64,000 nucleotides of DNA, from contig WGLT01000016.1 in assembly GCA_016125425.1 (NCBI GenBank), positions 1-64,000 on the forward strand, in the 5' to 3' direction. The translations under genes and the position numbers were made by a program. Source of the stretch: Alphaproteobacteria bacterium. Lineage in GTDB: Bacteria > Pseudomonadota > Alphaproteobacteria > Caulobacterales > Parvularculaceae. Below the pieces are notes generated by a model. The model searched no databases and was not told the origin of the DNA. It saw nothing but the letters and a program-made list of their open reading frames with translations. This document shows, in pieces, positions 10,070 through 19,543 of this stretch (position 1 is its first letter; each line of letters begins with the position of its first letter).

Positions 10070-10501
10070 TCAGAGCGCGCCCGCGATAAAGGTCGGCGTC
10101 GTTTCGATATTGAGCTGGCCTTCGAGTCCGGCTTCGCGGTGGACGGCGATTTCGCGCCATTCGGGCGAGATCGACATCTCCCAGAGCGCCTTGCGCGAGG
10201 GATATTGCGCGAGCGCGACCTCGTCCCACAGCGGCTCGCATGCGCCGAGCGCAAGGAAAGAGACGTCGCCCGCGTAAAGCACCTTGCCGCCATGTTTTTC
10301 GACGAGCTTGGTCACGGCGCGGCCGTAAATCTGGTAGGCGGCGCGGCCCGTCAGATCGCTCTTCCGCCCGTCGGCATATTGCGCCTTTTCGCGGAATTTC
10401 AGCAGATTGACCATGACGATCGGCCCGCCGGGTCCGGGCTTTTGCATGTCTGCAATCTGCTCCGGACCCGGATAAACGGCGTTGGCGAAGGCGCCCGCCA
10501 T
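10070..10501 (-). CDS. DUF1330 domain protein
   Basis: A 143-residue protein of the DUF1330 family (dimeric alpha/beta barrel, ferredoxin-like). Recognisable segments are GPIVMVNLLKFREKAQYADG in the first half and VALAQYPSRKALWEMSISPE followed by W in the second. Start ATG 10501 overlaps the thiolase stop (TAATG), so it is translated from the same mRNA as the acyl-CoA degradation operon, of which it is the last gene. Function is not established; members often accompany fatty acid or aromatic catabolism. It ends 3 bp from the convergent phoD-like gene. Confidence 0.85.
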   Translation of the reverse strand: MAGAFANAVYPGPEQIADMQKPGPGGPIVMVNLLKFREKAQYADGRKSDLTGRAAYQIYGRAVTKLVEKHGGKVLYAGDVSFLALGACEPLWDEVALAQYPSRKALWEMSISPEWREIAVHREAGLEGQLNIETTPTFIAGAL

Positions 10502-11697
10502 TATGCGACCTCGAACAGGCCCGCTGCGCCTTGCCCGCCGCCGATGCACATGGTGCAGACGACATATTTCGCGCCGCGGCGTTTTCCCTCGATCAGCGCG
10601 TGGCCGACCATGCGCGCGCCCGACATGCCGTAAGGGTGGCCGATAGAGATCGCGCCGCCATTGACGTTCAATAGCTCGTTCGGAATGCCGAGCTTGTCGC
10701 GGCAGTAAAGCACCTGCACGGCGAAGGCCTCGTTCAATTCCCAAAGGCCGATATCGTCCATTTTGAGATTGAAGCGCTTGAGAAGCTTCGGGACCGCGAA
10801 GACGGGGCCGATGCCCATTTCATCGGGATCGGCGCCGGCGACCGCCATGCCGCGGTAAATCCCGAGCGGCGCGAGCCCGCGCTTCGAGGCCTCTTTCGCC
10901 TCCATGACGACCGCGGCGGAGGCGCCGTCCGACAATTGCGAGGCGTTGCCGGCGGTGATGTATTTGCCCTCGCTGACGCGCTGGCCGCCCTTGAAGACGG
11001 GTTTCAGGCCGGCGAGCGCCTCCAGCGTCGTTTCCGGGCGATTGCCTTCGTCCTTTTCGAGCGTGACCTCGGTCTCGCTTGTCTCGCCCGTCTCCTTGTT
11101 GACGCGCTTCATGACAGCGGAAAGAGGAACGATCTCATCGTCGAACTTGCCCGCGGCCTGCGCGGCGGCGGTGCGCTGCTGCGATTGCAGCGCGTATTCG
11201 TCCTGCGCCTCGCGGCTTACGCCATAACGCTCGGCGACGACTTCGGCCGTCTCGATCATCTGCATATAGGTCGCCGGCAAATGCTCGACGAGCCAGGGGT
11301 CGGGCCGGACGAACATGTCGGCCGTCTGATTCATCGAGATCGATTCGACCCCGCCGCCGATCGCGATTTGCATGTTGTCGACGATCACTTGTTTCGCCGC
11401 CGTCGCGATCGCCATCATGCCCGACGCGCATTGGCGGTCGACGGACATGCCGGCGACGGTGACGGGCAGGCCGGCGCGCAAAAGCGCCTGGCGCGCGACG
11501 TTCTGGAACGCCGTGCCCTGTTGCAGGGCCGCGCCCATCACGACATCGTCGATCTCTTCAAGGTCGATCTTGGCGCGCTCGGCGGCGCTTTTGATCGCAT
11601 GCGCGCCGAGCGTCTGCGACGTCGTTGCGTTGAATGCCCCGCGATAGGCTTTCCCGATCGGCGTTCTCGCGGTCGAAACGATGACGGCTTCCCTCAT
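10501..11697 (-). CDS. Thiolase (acetyl-CoA acyltransferase)
   Basis: 398 residues, normal for biosynthetic/degradative thiolases. The acylated nucleophile is Cys90 in DRQCASGM, the general base His354 is in [10 protein letters not shown], and the second Cys is Cys384 in CIGGGQG. It cleaves 3-ketoacyl-CoA to acetyl-CoA (or propionyl-CoA) and a shortened acyl-CoA. A strong GGGAGGAAA ribosome-binding site precedes ATG 11697, and the ATG overlaps the stop of the SDR gene. The last beta-oxidation step of this operon. Confidence 0.93.
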   Translation of the reverse strand: MREAVIVSTARTPIGKAYRGAFNATTSQTLGAHAIKSAAERAKIDLEEIDDVVMGAALQQGTAFQNVARQALLRAGLPVTVAGMSVDRQCASGMMAIATAAKQVIVDNMQIAIGGGVESISMNQTADMFVRPDPWLVEHLPATYMQMIETAEVVAERYGVSREAQDEYALQSQQRTAAAQAAGKFDDEIVPLSAVMKRVNKETGETSETEVTLEKDEGNRPETTLEALAGLKPVFKGGQRVSEGKYITAGNASQLSDGASAAVVMEAKEASKRGLAPLGIYRGMAVAGADPDEMGIGPVFAVPKLLKRFNLKMDDIGLWELNEAFAVQVLYCRDKLGIPNELLNVNGGAISIGHPYGMSGARMVGHALIEGKRRGAKYVVCTMCIGGGQGAAGLFEVA

Positions 11698-12641
11698 GAT
11701 TTCCTCCCCCGGGTCGGAACGGGGCCCTCATGGCCCATGGCTTTCATCGCTTTCGTAATGAAGCGCTGGCCGGAGCCGGCGCTCGATTCGAAATAATGAA
11801 TATTGTCGGTCGACGAGATTTCGTCCCAATGCGCGGCGATCTCCTCCGGCGTCTGTTTTTCGGGCGGCAGGTAAATCCCGTCCGTCTCGACGACATAGGC
11901 GCGCGCATAGCCGCCCGCCGAACAGGCCAGAATGGCGCGCGAGGGCGCGTCCTCGCTGACGAGGAACAGCGCGCCGGCGGTGATCGATTCCGGCGTCATC
12001 AGGTCGAGCGCGGCTTCGGGAATGCCGATGTCGAGCGTCATGCGCGTTTTCGCCGAGGGAGAAAGAAGATTGATCCGTATATCGTATTTCGCGCCTTCGA
12101 GATGCAGCGCGTTCATGAAGCCGATCATGCCGGCTTTCGCCGCGCCGTAATTGGCCTGTCCGAAAATGCCGTGCAGTCCCGAAGGGGAGGACGTGCAAAG
12201 GATCCGGCCGTAATTCTGGTCGCGCATGATCTGCCAGACCGCTTTCGTGCAGGTGGCTGTGCCGATCAGATGCACGTCGATCACCGTTTTGAAGTCGGCG
12301 AGATCCATCTTCGCGAACGTCTTGTCGCGCAAAATGCCGGCGTTGTTGATGAGAATGTCGACGCGGCCCCATTTCTTCATGGCCGCCTCGACCATGGCGG
12401 CGACCTCATCCGCCCTGGTGACATTGGCGCCGTCGGCGATCGCCTCGCCGCCCGCATCCGTGATCTCCTTGACCACGGTTTGCGCGGCGGTGAGCGAACC
12501 GCCCGTGCCGTCAACGGCCCCGCCGAGATCGTTGACGACGACTTTCGCGCCGCGCCTTGCGAGTTCGAGCGCATGTTCGCGGCCGAGGCCGCCCCCGGCG
12601 CCGGTGACAATGGCGACTTTCCCGTCGAATCTGACAGCCAC
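11694..12641 (-). CDS. SDR oxidoreductase, probable 3-hydroxyacyl-CoA dehydrogenase
   Basis: 315 residues. The NAD(P) motif TGAGGGLG is at 13-20, NNAG at 99-102, and the catalytic Tyr165-x3-Lys169 (YGAAK) with Ser151/152 are present. The N-terminal half and the inserted [12 protein letters not shown] sequence match the multifunctional enzyme type 2 / 17-beta-hydroxysteroid dehydrogenase 4 branch, which oxidises (3R)-hydroxyacyl-CoA. A C-terminal extension of about 60 residues past the usual SDR end is present. Located between OsmC and thiolase genes with short gaps, it fits the dehydrogenase step after MaoC hydration. Confidence 0.88.
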   Translation of the reverse strand: MAVRFDGKVAIVTGAGGGLGREHALELARRGAKVVVNDLGGAVDGTGGSLTAAQTVVKEITDAGGEAIADGANVTRADEVAAMVEAAMKKWGRVDILINNAGILRDKTFAKMDLADFKTVIDVHLIGTATCTKAVWQIMRDQNYGRILCTSSPSGLHGIFGQANYGAAKAGMIGFMNALHLEGAKYDIRINLLSPSAKTRMTLDIGIPEAALDLMTPESITAGALFLVSEDAPSRAILACSAGGYARAYVVETDGIYLPPEKQTPEEIAAHWDEISSTDNIHYFESSAGSGQRFITKAMKAMGHEGPVPTRGRKS

Positions 12642-12644
12642 TTT

Positions 12645-13097
12645 CTACTCCTCGATGTTGACGATGATCTCCGTTTTCACCGAATTCGCGATGAAGCAGT
12701 GCTCATGCGATTCATGGTGCATTTTTTCGAGCGTCGCGCGGTCGACGCCCGCGCCGGACGCAAAGGCGATGCGCGGATTAAGGTCGATGCGCGGAATCCA
12801 GAACCGTCCGGTCCCGAATTTCTCCATATGCCCGACAGCGCGGTCCTCATAGGAATCGACGACGAGGCGCTTTTTCGACGCGATCGCGATGAATGTCAGC
12901 ATGTGACAGCTGGCGACGGCGGCGACGAAAGCCTCTTCCGGGTCGACGCAGTCGGGGTCTCCCCGATAAGCGGGCGCCGCCGCGGCGGGAATGTCGACGC
13001 CGGAGTCGAAGCGCCAGAGATGGCGCCGGTTGTAATCTTCATAGGCGAAGCTGTCGGTCGTCCGTTTCCAGATGATTTCTGCGACATGTTCCGACAT
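12645..13097 (-). CDS. OsmC-family protein
   Basis: A 150-residue OsmC/Ohr-fold protein. The two cysteines typical of the family are present, in VAAVASCHML (about residue 69) and HESHEHCFIANS (about 138), and could act as a thiol peroxidase pair. Start ATG 13097 gives MSEHVAEIIWKR; the longer frame upstream is antisense-like and rejected. It sits inside the acyl-CoA operon, 3 bp after the SDR stop in map order, so it is co-transcribed. Its job in a lipid catabolic operon is unclear; peroxide or acyl-thiol handling is possible. Confidence 0.86.
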   Translation of the reverse strand: MSEHVAEIIWKRTTDSFAYEDYNRRHLWRFDSGVDIPAAAAPAYRGDPDCVDPEEAFVAAVASCHMLTFIAIASKKRLVVDSYEDRAVGHMEKFGTGRFWIPRIDLNPRIAFASGAGVDRATLEKMHHESHEHCFIANSVKTEIIVNIEE

Positions 13098-13105
13098 GAG
13101 CGCCC

Positions 13106-13561
13106 TCAGAGCACCTGCATGGTCAGCCATTCGGCGACCAGCGCCGGCTTGTCTTCGCCCTCGATCTCGACCTTGACGCCGAACTTGAACGCCCACTGGC
13201 CGGGCAGGCGTTCGTCCGCGGAGATCAGGGTGAAACGCCCGCGCACGCGTTTGCCCGTCTTCACCGGGTTCAAGAAGCGCACCTTGTCGAAGCCGTAATT
13301 GATCCCCATCCGAACGCCTTCGATCCGGACGACGACGCCGGCGGCGAGTTGCGACAACAGCGAAAGCGTCAGAAATCCATGGGCGATCGTGCCGCCGAAG
13401 GGCGTCTTCGCGGCGGCCTCCGGATCGACATGAATGAACTGGTGGTCGCCGCTCACATCGGCGAACTTGTTGATCTTGTCCTGGTCGATCAGCACCCAGT
13501 CGGAAACGCCGAGCTCCTTGCCGATATAGGATTTGACTTCGCTCGCTGGAACACTCGCCAT
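13106..13561 (-). CDS. MaoC-like enoyl-CoA hydratase
   Basis: A 151-residue single hot-dog-fold hydratase. The hydratase-2 motif is FADVSGDHQFIHVD, containing the catalytic Asp and His, followed by PFGGTIAHGFLTLSLL. It hydrates trans-2-enoyl-CoA to (3R)-hydroxyacyl-CoA, matching the type of SDR downstream. The start ATG 13561 follows GAGGAGAAGAA, a strong ribosome-binding site. It lies between the acyl-CoA dehydrogenase genes and OsmC. Confidence 0.92.
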   Translation of the reverse strand: MASVPASEVKSYIGKELGVSDWVLIDQDKINKFADVSGDHQFIHVDPEAAAKTPFGGTIAHGFLTLSLLSQLAAGVVVRIEGVRMGINYGFDKVRFLNPVKTGKRVRGRFTLISADERLPGQWAFKFGVKVEIEGEDKPALVAEWLTMQVL

Positions 13562-13671
13562 TCTTCTTCTCCTCGGCCTCAAGCGCCGGTCGCGCTTGGA
13601 GGTTTATGCCTCATTTGGAAGCGTTTTCCAGAAGAAAAGCGGCCTTGAGGCGGCGCGCGCCCGCGCCGGGG

Positions 13672-14811
13672 CTAATATCCCCGCATCTGCGCGATGCGGT
13701 CGGCGTGGAAAGCGAAATCGCCGAACATCTCCTGCGCCACGCGGATCCGCTTCATGTAAAAGCCGATGTCGAATTCATCGGTCATGCCGATGCCCCCATG
13801 CATCTGCACCGCCTCCTGGCTCGCCAGCTTGGCGACTTCCCCGGCCTTGGCCTTGGCGAGCGAACAGGTCGCCGGCGCCATGCCGAAATTGTCGTCAAGG
13901 TCCTGAAGCGCTTTCAGAACCGCCGACTTCATCAGTTCGATCTCGGAATAAAGATGCGCGGCGCGGTGCTGGAGCGCCTGGAAAGACCCGATCGGGCGGC
14001 CGAACTGTTTGCGCTCCTTGAGATAGCTCACCGTCATTTCAAAAGCCTGCTGCGCCGAGCCTGACATTTCGGCCGCGAGCCCCGCGCGCCCCGCCGAGAG
14101 AACGCCTTCGAGCGCTTCATAACCGCCGTCGACTTCGCCGATCACATCGTCGCCCGTCGCTTCGACATTTTCGAATTTAAGGCGCGCGGCGTTGCGGGAG
14201 TCGATCATCATGGTGCGTTCGGCCGAAACGCCCTTCGCCTTTGCGTCGACGAGGAAAAGCGTGAGTCCTTCTTTTTCGCCGGGGCTTCCGGCCGAGCGCG
14301 CCGCGACGATCACCTTGTCGGCGACATGACCGTCGGCGACGAAAGTCTTGTCCCCGGAAAGACGGAAACCATTGCCCTGCTTTTCGGCCGTCATCGCGAT
14401 TTTGGCCGGGCCGTGCTTGGATTTCTCGTCGACGGCGAGCGCCATGACGAGATCGCCCGCGGCAATCTTCGGCAGATGCTCCTCTCTTTGCGCTTCGGCG
14501 CCGAATTTCCTGAGCGCGGTCGCCGCGAGTATCGAGGTCGACAGGAACGGCGAAGCCGTCAGCGTCCGGCCCATTTCCTCTGCGAGGACGCCGGCGCCGA
14601 CAAATCCGAATTCCGAGCCGCCATATTTTTCATCGACGATGATTCCGGCCCAGCCCATCTCGGCCATTTCTTTCCAGAGCGCTTTCGAAAATCCGGTCGG
14701 ATCATTCGTGTCGCGCAGCTTTCTGAGCGCCGAGACGGGCGCCTTCTCGGCGAGGAAGCCGCGCGCCGCGTCGCGGAGCATTTCCTGTTCTTCGGTGAGG
14801 ACGAGAGGCAT
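13672..14811 (-). CDS. Acyl-CoA dehydrogenase, subunit with GGxG/catalytic-loop motif but no EGTSE motif
   Basis: 379 residues with the acyl-CoA dehydrogenase fold (MPLVLTEEQEMLRDAARGFL start, DEKYGGSEFGFVG substrate loop, KERKQFGRPIGSFQALQHRA helix near 268). Near the C-terminus it has QMHGGIGMTDEFDIGFYMKR, but it lacks the usual EGTSEIQ FAD-contact segment. The adjacent 400-residue paralogue has the opposite pattern. Such complementary pairs form alpha2beta2 acyl-CoA dehydrogenases in steroid catabolism (the ChsE1-ChsE2 type of Mycobacterium tuberculosis), so a shared FAD site is inferred. It follows the partner gene by 21 bp. Confidence 0.88.
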   Translation of the reverse strand: MPLVLTEEQEMLRDAARGFLAEKAPVSALRKLRDTNDPTGFSKALWKEMAEMGWAGIIVDEKYGGSEFGFVGAGVLAEEMGRTLTASPFLSTSILAATALRKFGAEAQREEHLPKIAAGDLVMALAVDEKSKHGPAKIAMTAEKQGNGFRLSGDKTFVADGHVADKVIVAARSAGSPGEKEGLTLFLVDAKAKGVSAERTMMIDSRNAARLKFENVEATGDDVIGEVDGGYEALEGVLSAGRAGLAAEMSGSAQQAFEMTVSYLKERKQFGRPIGSFQALQHRAAHLYSEIELMKSAVLKALQDLDDNFGMAPATCSLAKAKAGEVAKLASQEAVQMHGGIGMTDEFDIGFYMKRIRVAQEMFGDFAFHADRIAQMRGY

Positions 14812-14832
14812 GCGTTTTTCCCAGTTTGTCGC

Positions 14833-16035
14833 TTAAGCGTCCGGCAATTCCAGAATGCGCTTTGAAATGATGTTGAGCTGGACTTCCGATGTTCCGCCCT
14901 CGATCGAATTGGCTTTGGTTCTCAGCCACATGCGGGCGAGTTTGCCGTCCTCGGTGCGCGGACCCTCCCATTCGAGCTGGGCCGAGCCGCCCGTATCCAT
15001 CGAGATTTCAAAGCGCCGCTTGTTCAGCTCGGTGCCGTAATATTTAAGCATGGACGACTTGGCGCCGACGCCCTGACCGGCCTTGGCTTCGTCCTTCATC
15101 CGCTCCATGGTGAGGAGAAACGCCCAGCCGTCGATTTCGGTCTGCGCGATCTTGGCGCGCAGCATCGGATCGGCGAGACGGCCGCCCTCAAGGCCGATCT
15201 CCTGGGCCGCGACTTCGCCGAGACTGCGATTGGCGTAGCTGCCCGACCCGCCGGCGCCGATCATCTCGCGCTCATGCGTCAGGAGATATTTCGCGACGTC
15301 CCAGCCGCGATTGAGTTCGCCGACGACGGACGACACGCCGTCGCCATAGCTCTTCGGCACTTCGACATTGTCGAAGAAGGTTTCGCAGAAGGGCGACTTT
15401 CCGGAAATCAGCTTGATCGGCTTCGTCGAAACGCCCTTCGACGCCATGTCGAAGAGGATGAAACTGATGCCGAGATGCTTCGGCGCCTTCGGGTCGGTGC
15501 GCACGAGGCAGAAAATCCAGTCGGCCTCGTCGGCGTAAGAGGTCCAGATCTTCTGGCCGTTGACGAGCCAGTGATCGCCCTTGTCCTCGCATTTTGTCTG
15601 AAGCGAGGCGAGATCGGATCCGGCGTTCGGTTCGGAATAACCCTGGCACCAGCGAATTTCGCCGCGCGCCACCGGCGGCAGGAAGCGCGCTTTCTGCTCA
15701 TGCGTTCCGTATTTCAGGAGCGCCGGGCCCAGCATCCAGATGCCGAAACTTTCAAGCGGCGAACGCGCGCCGATGCGCCGCATTTCCGCCTTGAGGATTT
15801 TCACTTCCTCTTTCGAGAGTCCGGCGCCGCCATATTCCCGCGGCCAGGCCGGCGTCGTCCAGCCCTTGGCGGCCATGCGGTCAAGCCAGACCTTCTGGGC
15901 CTCGGACTTGAATTTCCAGTTGCGCCCGCCCCAGCAGATGTCTTCTTCGCCGCGCAAGGGCGCGCGCATCTCCTTGGGGCAGTTTTCCTCGAGCCAGCGC
16001 GCGGTCTCGGCGCGGAATTGTTCCAGATCGGCCAT
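14833..16035 (-). CDS. Acyl-CoA dehydrogenase, partner subunit with GGTSE motif
   Basis: 400 residues. Typical segments include PWPREYGGAGLS-like WPREYGGAGLSKEEVKI near 76, CQGYSEPNAGSDLASLQTKC near 134 (substrate/FAD loop), GQKIWTSYADEADW near 160 and the C-terminal SIEGGTSEVQLNIISKRIL that normally binds FAD of the neighbouring subunit. The GGxGxxxE loop present in the shorter paralogue is absent here (TGGSAQLEWEGPRT instead). I infer a heteromeric enzyme with the adjacent gene. This form is common for bulky acyl-CoA substrates such as steroid or isoprenoid side chains. Confidence 0.88.
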   Translation of the reverse strand: MADLEQFRAETARWLEENCPKEMRAPLRGEEDICWGGRNWKFKSEAQKVWLDRMAAKGWTTPAWPREYGGAGLSKEEVKILKAEMRRIGARSPLESFGIWMLGPALLKYGTHEQKARFLPPVARGEIRWCQGYSEPNAGSDLASLQTKCEDKGDHWLVNGQKIWTSYADEADWIFCLVRTDPKAPKHLGISFILFDMASKGVSTKPIKLISGKSPFCETFFDNVEVPKSYGDGVSSVVGELNRGWDVAKYLLTHEREMIGAGGSGSYANRSLGEVAAQEIGLEGGRLADPMLRAKIAQTEIDGWAFLLTMERMKDEAKAGQGVGAKSSMLKYYGTELNKRRFEISMDTGGSAQLEWEGPRTEDGKLARMWLRTKANSIEGGTSEVQLNIISKRILELPDA

Positions 16036-16114
16036 GAAAAGAGCTCCCGAAAAGCGGGCTCCATGTTGGCCATGGGGCGCGCCGGCGCAAGCGCTTTGCG
16101 CAGTCGGGCGCGGG

Positions 16115-17821
16115 CTAGACCTTCAGCGCGGGCGGATGCTGGAGCGCGATCATGCGAATGGTGATCTTGTCGAATTTCTGCGTGCCGAGGCGCGGCAGGC
16201 GCGACGGCGATATCCAGAAGCGCTCGGGCGCCTTGAACTCGGCGAGACGCTTCAGGAAATGCGCGCGGAATTTTTCAAGATCGATCGTGTGGCCCGGCTT
16301 CGGATAAACCGCGATCCCCACCCGCTCGCCGAGCTTTTCATCGGGAACCGAGAATACGGCCGCCTCCGCGACGTCGTCATATTCATAGGCGACCTGCTCG
16401 ACTTCGAGCACGGAAATGTTCTCGCCGCCGCGTATGATGATGTCCTTGATGCGGTCGACGATATAGAGATAGTTCTCTTCGTCGAAACGCCCCAGATCGC
16501 CGGTGCGGAACCACCCGTCGGGCGTTATCGCGCTCTGGGTTTCTTCGGGAAGGTTGAGATAGCCGCGGAAATTGGCGGCCGTCCGGATCCAGATTTCGCC
16601 GACCTCGCCGGTTTTCGCTTCGCCGGTCTCGGTCATGATCTTGATGTCGCAGGCGGGCGGCACGGGCTTGCCGGTCGAATCGGGATGATCCTGGTATTCC
16701 TGCAGGGAGATCACGCAGCCAAGCGCGTTCGTTTCGCTTAATCCGTAGCCGGACGAAGGATTGGCGCCCGGGAATTTCTTCTTGAGTTTGGCGACCTGAT
16801 CGGGCGGACGCTTGGCGCCGCCCGAAGCGAGATCGATCAGACTCGGCATCGTCTTGTCGCCCGCGACGAGCATCATTTCATACGATTGGCTCGGCACGCC
16901 GACGAAATTCGTCAGCTCGTATTCGTTGATGAGGTCGATCGCCTGCCTGGCGTCCCAGCGATACATCATCACCATCTTGCGGCCGATCAGCCACGAGAAC
17001 ATGAACAGCGAATGCGATCCGGTGACGTGGAACAGCGGCACGCCGAGCAGCACGCCCGGATTATCGCCGAGCGGGCTTGCTCCGTCGCGCGCCTCGCGAA
17101 TGGCGGCGGCCACAAACGCCCATGACAGAAGCGTCGTTATCGCGCCGCGATGCGTGAGGATGACGCCCTTCGGGTTGCCGGTCGAGCCGGATGTGTAGAC
17201 GATGGAGAAATCATCGTCGGGCGCGATATCGACCATGGGGGGCGTCGTGTTCTGGCTCGAGCCGATGACTTCCGTATAAAGATGGTCCGCGCCTTCGCCC
17301 GCATCGCGCGCGAGAATGAGCGTCAGCCCGAATTTTTCACGCAGGGGTTTGAGGTATTCGAGGCGCTTGCCGTCGACGAAGATGAGTTTCACGCCGCAGT
17401 CGCCGAGCGCGTATTCGAACTCTTCCGTCTTCCACCACGCATTCAGGGGAACGACGACGGCGCCGAGCGAGATCACCGCCATATAGGCGACGCACCATTC
17501 GGGGTAGTTTCGCATGGCGATGGCCACGCGGTCGCCCTTCGAAACGCCGAATTGCGTTTTCAGCGCGTCGGCGAGGCGGCAGGCGCGCCGCCAAGTCTCG
17601 GCGTAGCTGAGGCGCTCGCCTTCATAGATGATGAAGTCCTTCTCGCCGTGCTGCGTCCCATACATGAAGACGCCTGCAAGGCTTGGCGGCGCGTTTTTGA
17701 AGACCCGGTAGGTAAGTCCCCGGATCTCCGCCTCGCCGACCGCAAACAAGGGTTCTTCGGCGAGAATCCGCTTCTTCGCCGCTTCGAACTTTTGGGGATC
17801 GACGAAAATGTCCTCCGCCAT
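16115..17821 (-). CDS. Acyl-CoA synthetase (AMP-binding, ANL superfamily)
   Basis: 568 residues. The phosphate-binding motif YTSGSTGNPKGVILTHRG lies near 214, the adenine motif GYGLSETNALG near 355, the hinge WFRTGDLG near 436, DRIKDIIIRGGENIS near 456, and the catalytic Lys near the end in PRLGTQKFDK. It activates a carboxylic acid to acyl-AMP and then acyl-CoA, so it is the entry enzyme of the downstream operon. An AGGAGG lies 10 bases before ATG 17821. Substrate is not predictable from these motifs; the company of a paired acyl-CoA dehydrogenase suggests a branched or ring-bearing acid. Confidence 0.92.
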   Translation of the reverse strand: MAEDIFVDPQKFEAAKKRILAEEPLFAVGEAEIRGLTYRVFKNAPPSLAGVFMYGTQHGEKDFIIYEGERLSYAETWRRACRLADALKTQFGVSKGDRVAIAMRNYPEWCVAYMAVISLGAVVVPLNAWWKTEEFEYALGDCGVKLIFVDGKRLEYLKPLREKFGLTLILARDAGEGADHLYTEVIGSSQNTTPPMVDIAPDDDFSIVYTSGSTGNPKGVILTHRGAITTLLSWAFVAAAIREARDGASPLGDNPGVLLGVPLFHVTGSHSLFMFSWLIGRKMVMMYRWDARQAIDLINEYELTNFVGVPSQSYEMMLVAGDKTMPSLIDLASGGAKRPPDQVAKLKKKFPGANPSSGYGLSETNALGCVISLQEYQDHPDSTGKPVPPACDIKIMTETGEAKTGEVGEIWIRTAANFRGYLNLPEETQSAITPDGWFRTGDLGRFDEENYLYIVDRIKDIIIRGGENISVLEVEQVAYEYDDVAEAAVFSVPDEKLGERVGIAVYPKPGHTIDLEKFRAHFLKRLAEFKAPERFWISPSRLPRLGTQKFDKITIRMIALQHPPALKV

Positions 17822-17899
17822 CGGGCGCGTTCCTCCTGTGACCGCCGTCTCTTCTACCGGAGAAGAAAGCGGCGCGGAACAGCGGGCGGCGCCTCGATG

Positions 17900-19381
17900 T
17901 CAGGCGCGCGCGAGACGGGCGGCGCCGAGACGCAGGGCCGACAGCGCGGCCGACTCCGCGCCGCGCGGCGTTCCTTCCGCGCGCCAGAGCGCGAGATGCG
18001 CGCCGGCGTAAACGCACGCCCCGACCGCGATCTCGATCGCAAGACGCAGCGCGGGAGAGGCTTGCGCGAAGCCGGGCAGAAGGGGAAGCGCGATTCCGAG
18101 AACGAGCGCCATCGCGCCCGTTGCGGCGAAACTCCGCCGCGCGCTCCAGAACGGCTCCCAGAAAGGCCGGCCGCTCGCGCGCGCATAGACGCCAAGATTG
18201 AGCGCAATATGAATGAAGCCGCAGAGCGCGCTCGCAAGGATCGCGCCGGCGAGCCCGTAGGCGACGGACGCCCAGACGAAGAGCGGAAAGCGGGTGAGGA
18301 AGAACAGGGTCTCGCGGAGGAAGACAAGGCGCGTCAGGCCGCGGGCCATCGCATAAAACTGCGTCGCCACCAGCAGCGTCTGAAGGCCGAGCACGGGCGC
18401 CAGCATTTCAACAACCGGAACCGCGGGCGCCCATTTATCGCCGAGAAGCAGCGGAATGAGATCGCGCGCGACAAAGGCGAAGCCGATCGCCGCCGGCATG
18501 GCGATCGCGCCGAGCGCTTCGACGCCGCGCAGGAAGGCGAGGCGCATGCGTTCGAGATCGCCCTGCATGGCGGAAAGCCCTGGATAAATCGCGCGCGCGA
18601 TCGGAACGGCGAGTTCGTTCGTCGGCAGATCGGCGAGCTGCATGCCGACATAATAGTTTCCGGTGAGCGAGGCGCCGACCGCGCGCGCCAGCACGAAAGC
18701 GTCGAGCTTGTTGTTCAGCGCCGCCATGAAAGACACGCCCGTCAGCCAGCCGGAAAAGCCGAGCACCTTCTGCAGCGAGGCGAAAGTCGGGCGCGGCAGA
18801 TAGGGCCGCCAGACATAGGAAAGGGCGAGTTGCAGCGCGCCGCCGGCGAGAAAGCCGGCGATGATCGCCCAATAGCTGCGGAAGGCGATTGCGACGGCGA
18901 TTGAAGCGGCGACGCCGACGAATTTGATCAGCGCGCTCGAAAGAAACTCCTTTGAGAAATCGAGCGCGCGTTCGAACTCGAAATAGCGCGGATTGACGAG
19001 GCCGTTCATCGCGGGATAGGCGGCGATCGCGGCGAAGATCGCCGCCATGCGCGGGTCGCCGCAGAATTTCGCGGCGAAAGGCGCAGCGATCAGCAGAATG
19101 GCGGCGATGGCGAAGCCCCGGATCGCGGAGAGGGCGAACAGCGTGTCGAGATCGCGCCGGTCTGCGTCGCGAAACTTCACGACCGCCTGCGACACTCCGA
19201 TATCGGAAAAGCCCTGGAGCAATTGCATGGCGGTGAGCCCGACCGCGACGAGGCCGAAATCCTCCGGCGCCAGCAGCCGGGCGAGGACGATCGTGTTAAC
19301 GAAACCGAACAGCCGCATCAGCGCCCGGGCCGCGACAATGAACGCCGCCCCGCGCGCCGCGCGGCCCGCAAGACCTGTCAT
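17900..19381 (-). CDS. Oligosaccharide flippase / lipopolysaccharide biosynthesis membrane protein (Wzx-like)
   Basis: About 493 residues, mostly hydrophobic, with 12 or more predicted membrane helices in the arrangement of the MOP/Wzx exporters. The N-terminus FGFVNTIVLARLLAPEDFGL and the RYFEFERALDF and GNYYVGMQLADLPTNEL segments are typical of the RfbX/polysaccharide-biosynthesis branch. It would flip undecaprenyl-linked oligosaccharide to the periplasm. I chose ATG 19381 because GGAG lies 6 bases before it; ATG 19399 adds six residues. It could serve the polysaccharide locus at 50-64 kb, although it is 30 kb away. It lies 78 bp upstream of the acyl-CoA synthetase on the same strand. Confidence 0.85.
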   Translation of the reverse strand: MTGLAGRAARGAAFIVAARALMRLFGFVNTIVLARLLAPEDFGLVAVGLTAMQLLQGFSDIGVSQAVVKFRDADRRDLDTLFALSAIRGFAIAAILLIAAPFAAKFCGDPRMAAIFAAIAAYPAMNGLVNPRYFEFERALDFSKEFLSSALIKFVGVAASIAVAIAFRSYWAIIAGFLAGGALQLALSYVWRPYLPRPTFASLQKVLGFSGWLTGVSFMAALNNKLDAFVLARAVGASLTGNYYVGMQLADLPTNELAVPIARAIYPGLSAMQGDLERMRLAFLRGVEALGAIAMPAAIGFAFVARDLIPLLLGDKWAPAVPVVEMLAPVLGLQTLLVATQFYAMARGLTRLVFLRETLFFLTRFPLFVWASVAYGLAGAILASALCGFIHIALNLGVYARASGRPFWEPFWSARRSFAATGAMALVLGIALPLLPGFAQASPALRLAIEIAVGACVYAGAHLALWRAEGTPRGAESAALSALRLGAARLARA

Positions 19382-19543
19382 TTTGGCTCCGTCTTCCATG
19401 TCTTAAGGGGCCGCCGGCTCCGCGCCGTCCCGCCCGATGCATGGATTGTTCCGCGCGACGTCCCGGAGGCGGCGCGCCTCTTGCGCCTCGCTGCGGCGCC
19501 GCTATGGTGCGCCCCCGTTTCCCGGCCGAAAGAGCGATACGAA

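Noticed and set aside
17150-18904. 584-codon plus-strand open frame opposite the acyl-CoA synthetase and flippase genes
   Set aside because: Arg/Glu/Ala-rich and spans two real genes on the other strand.
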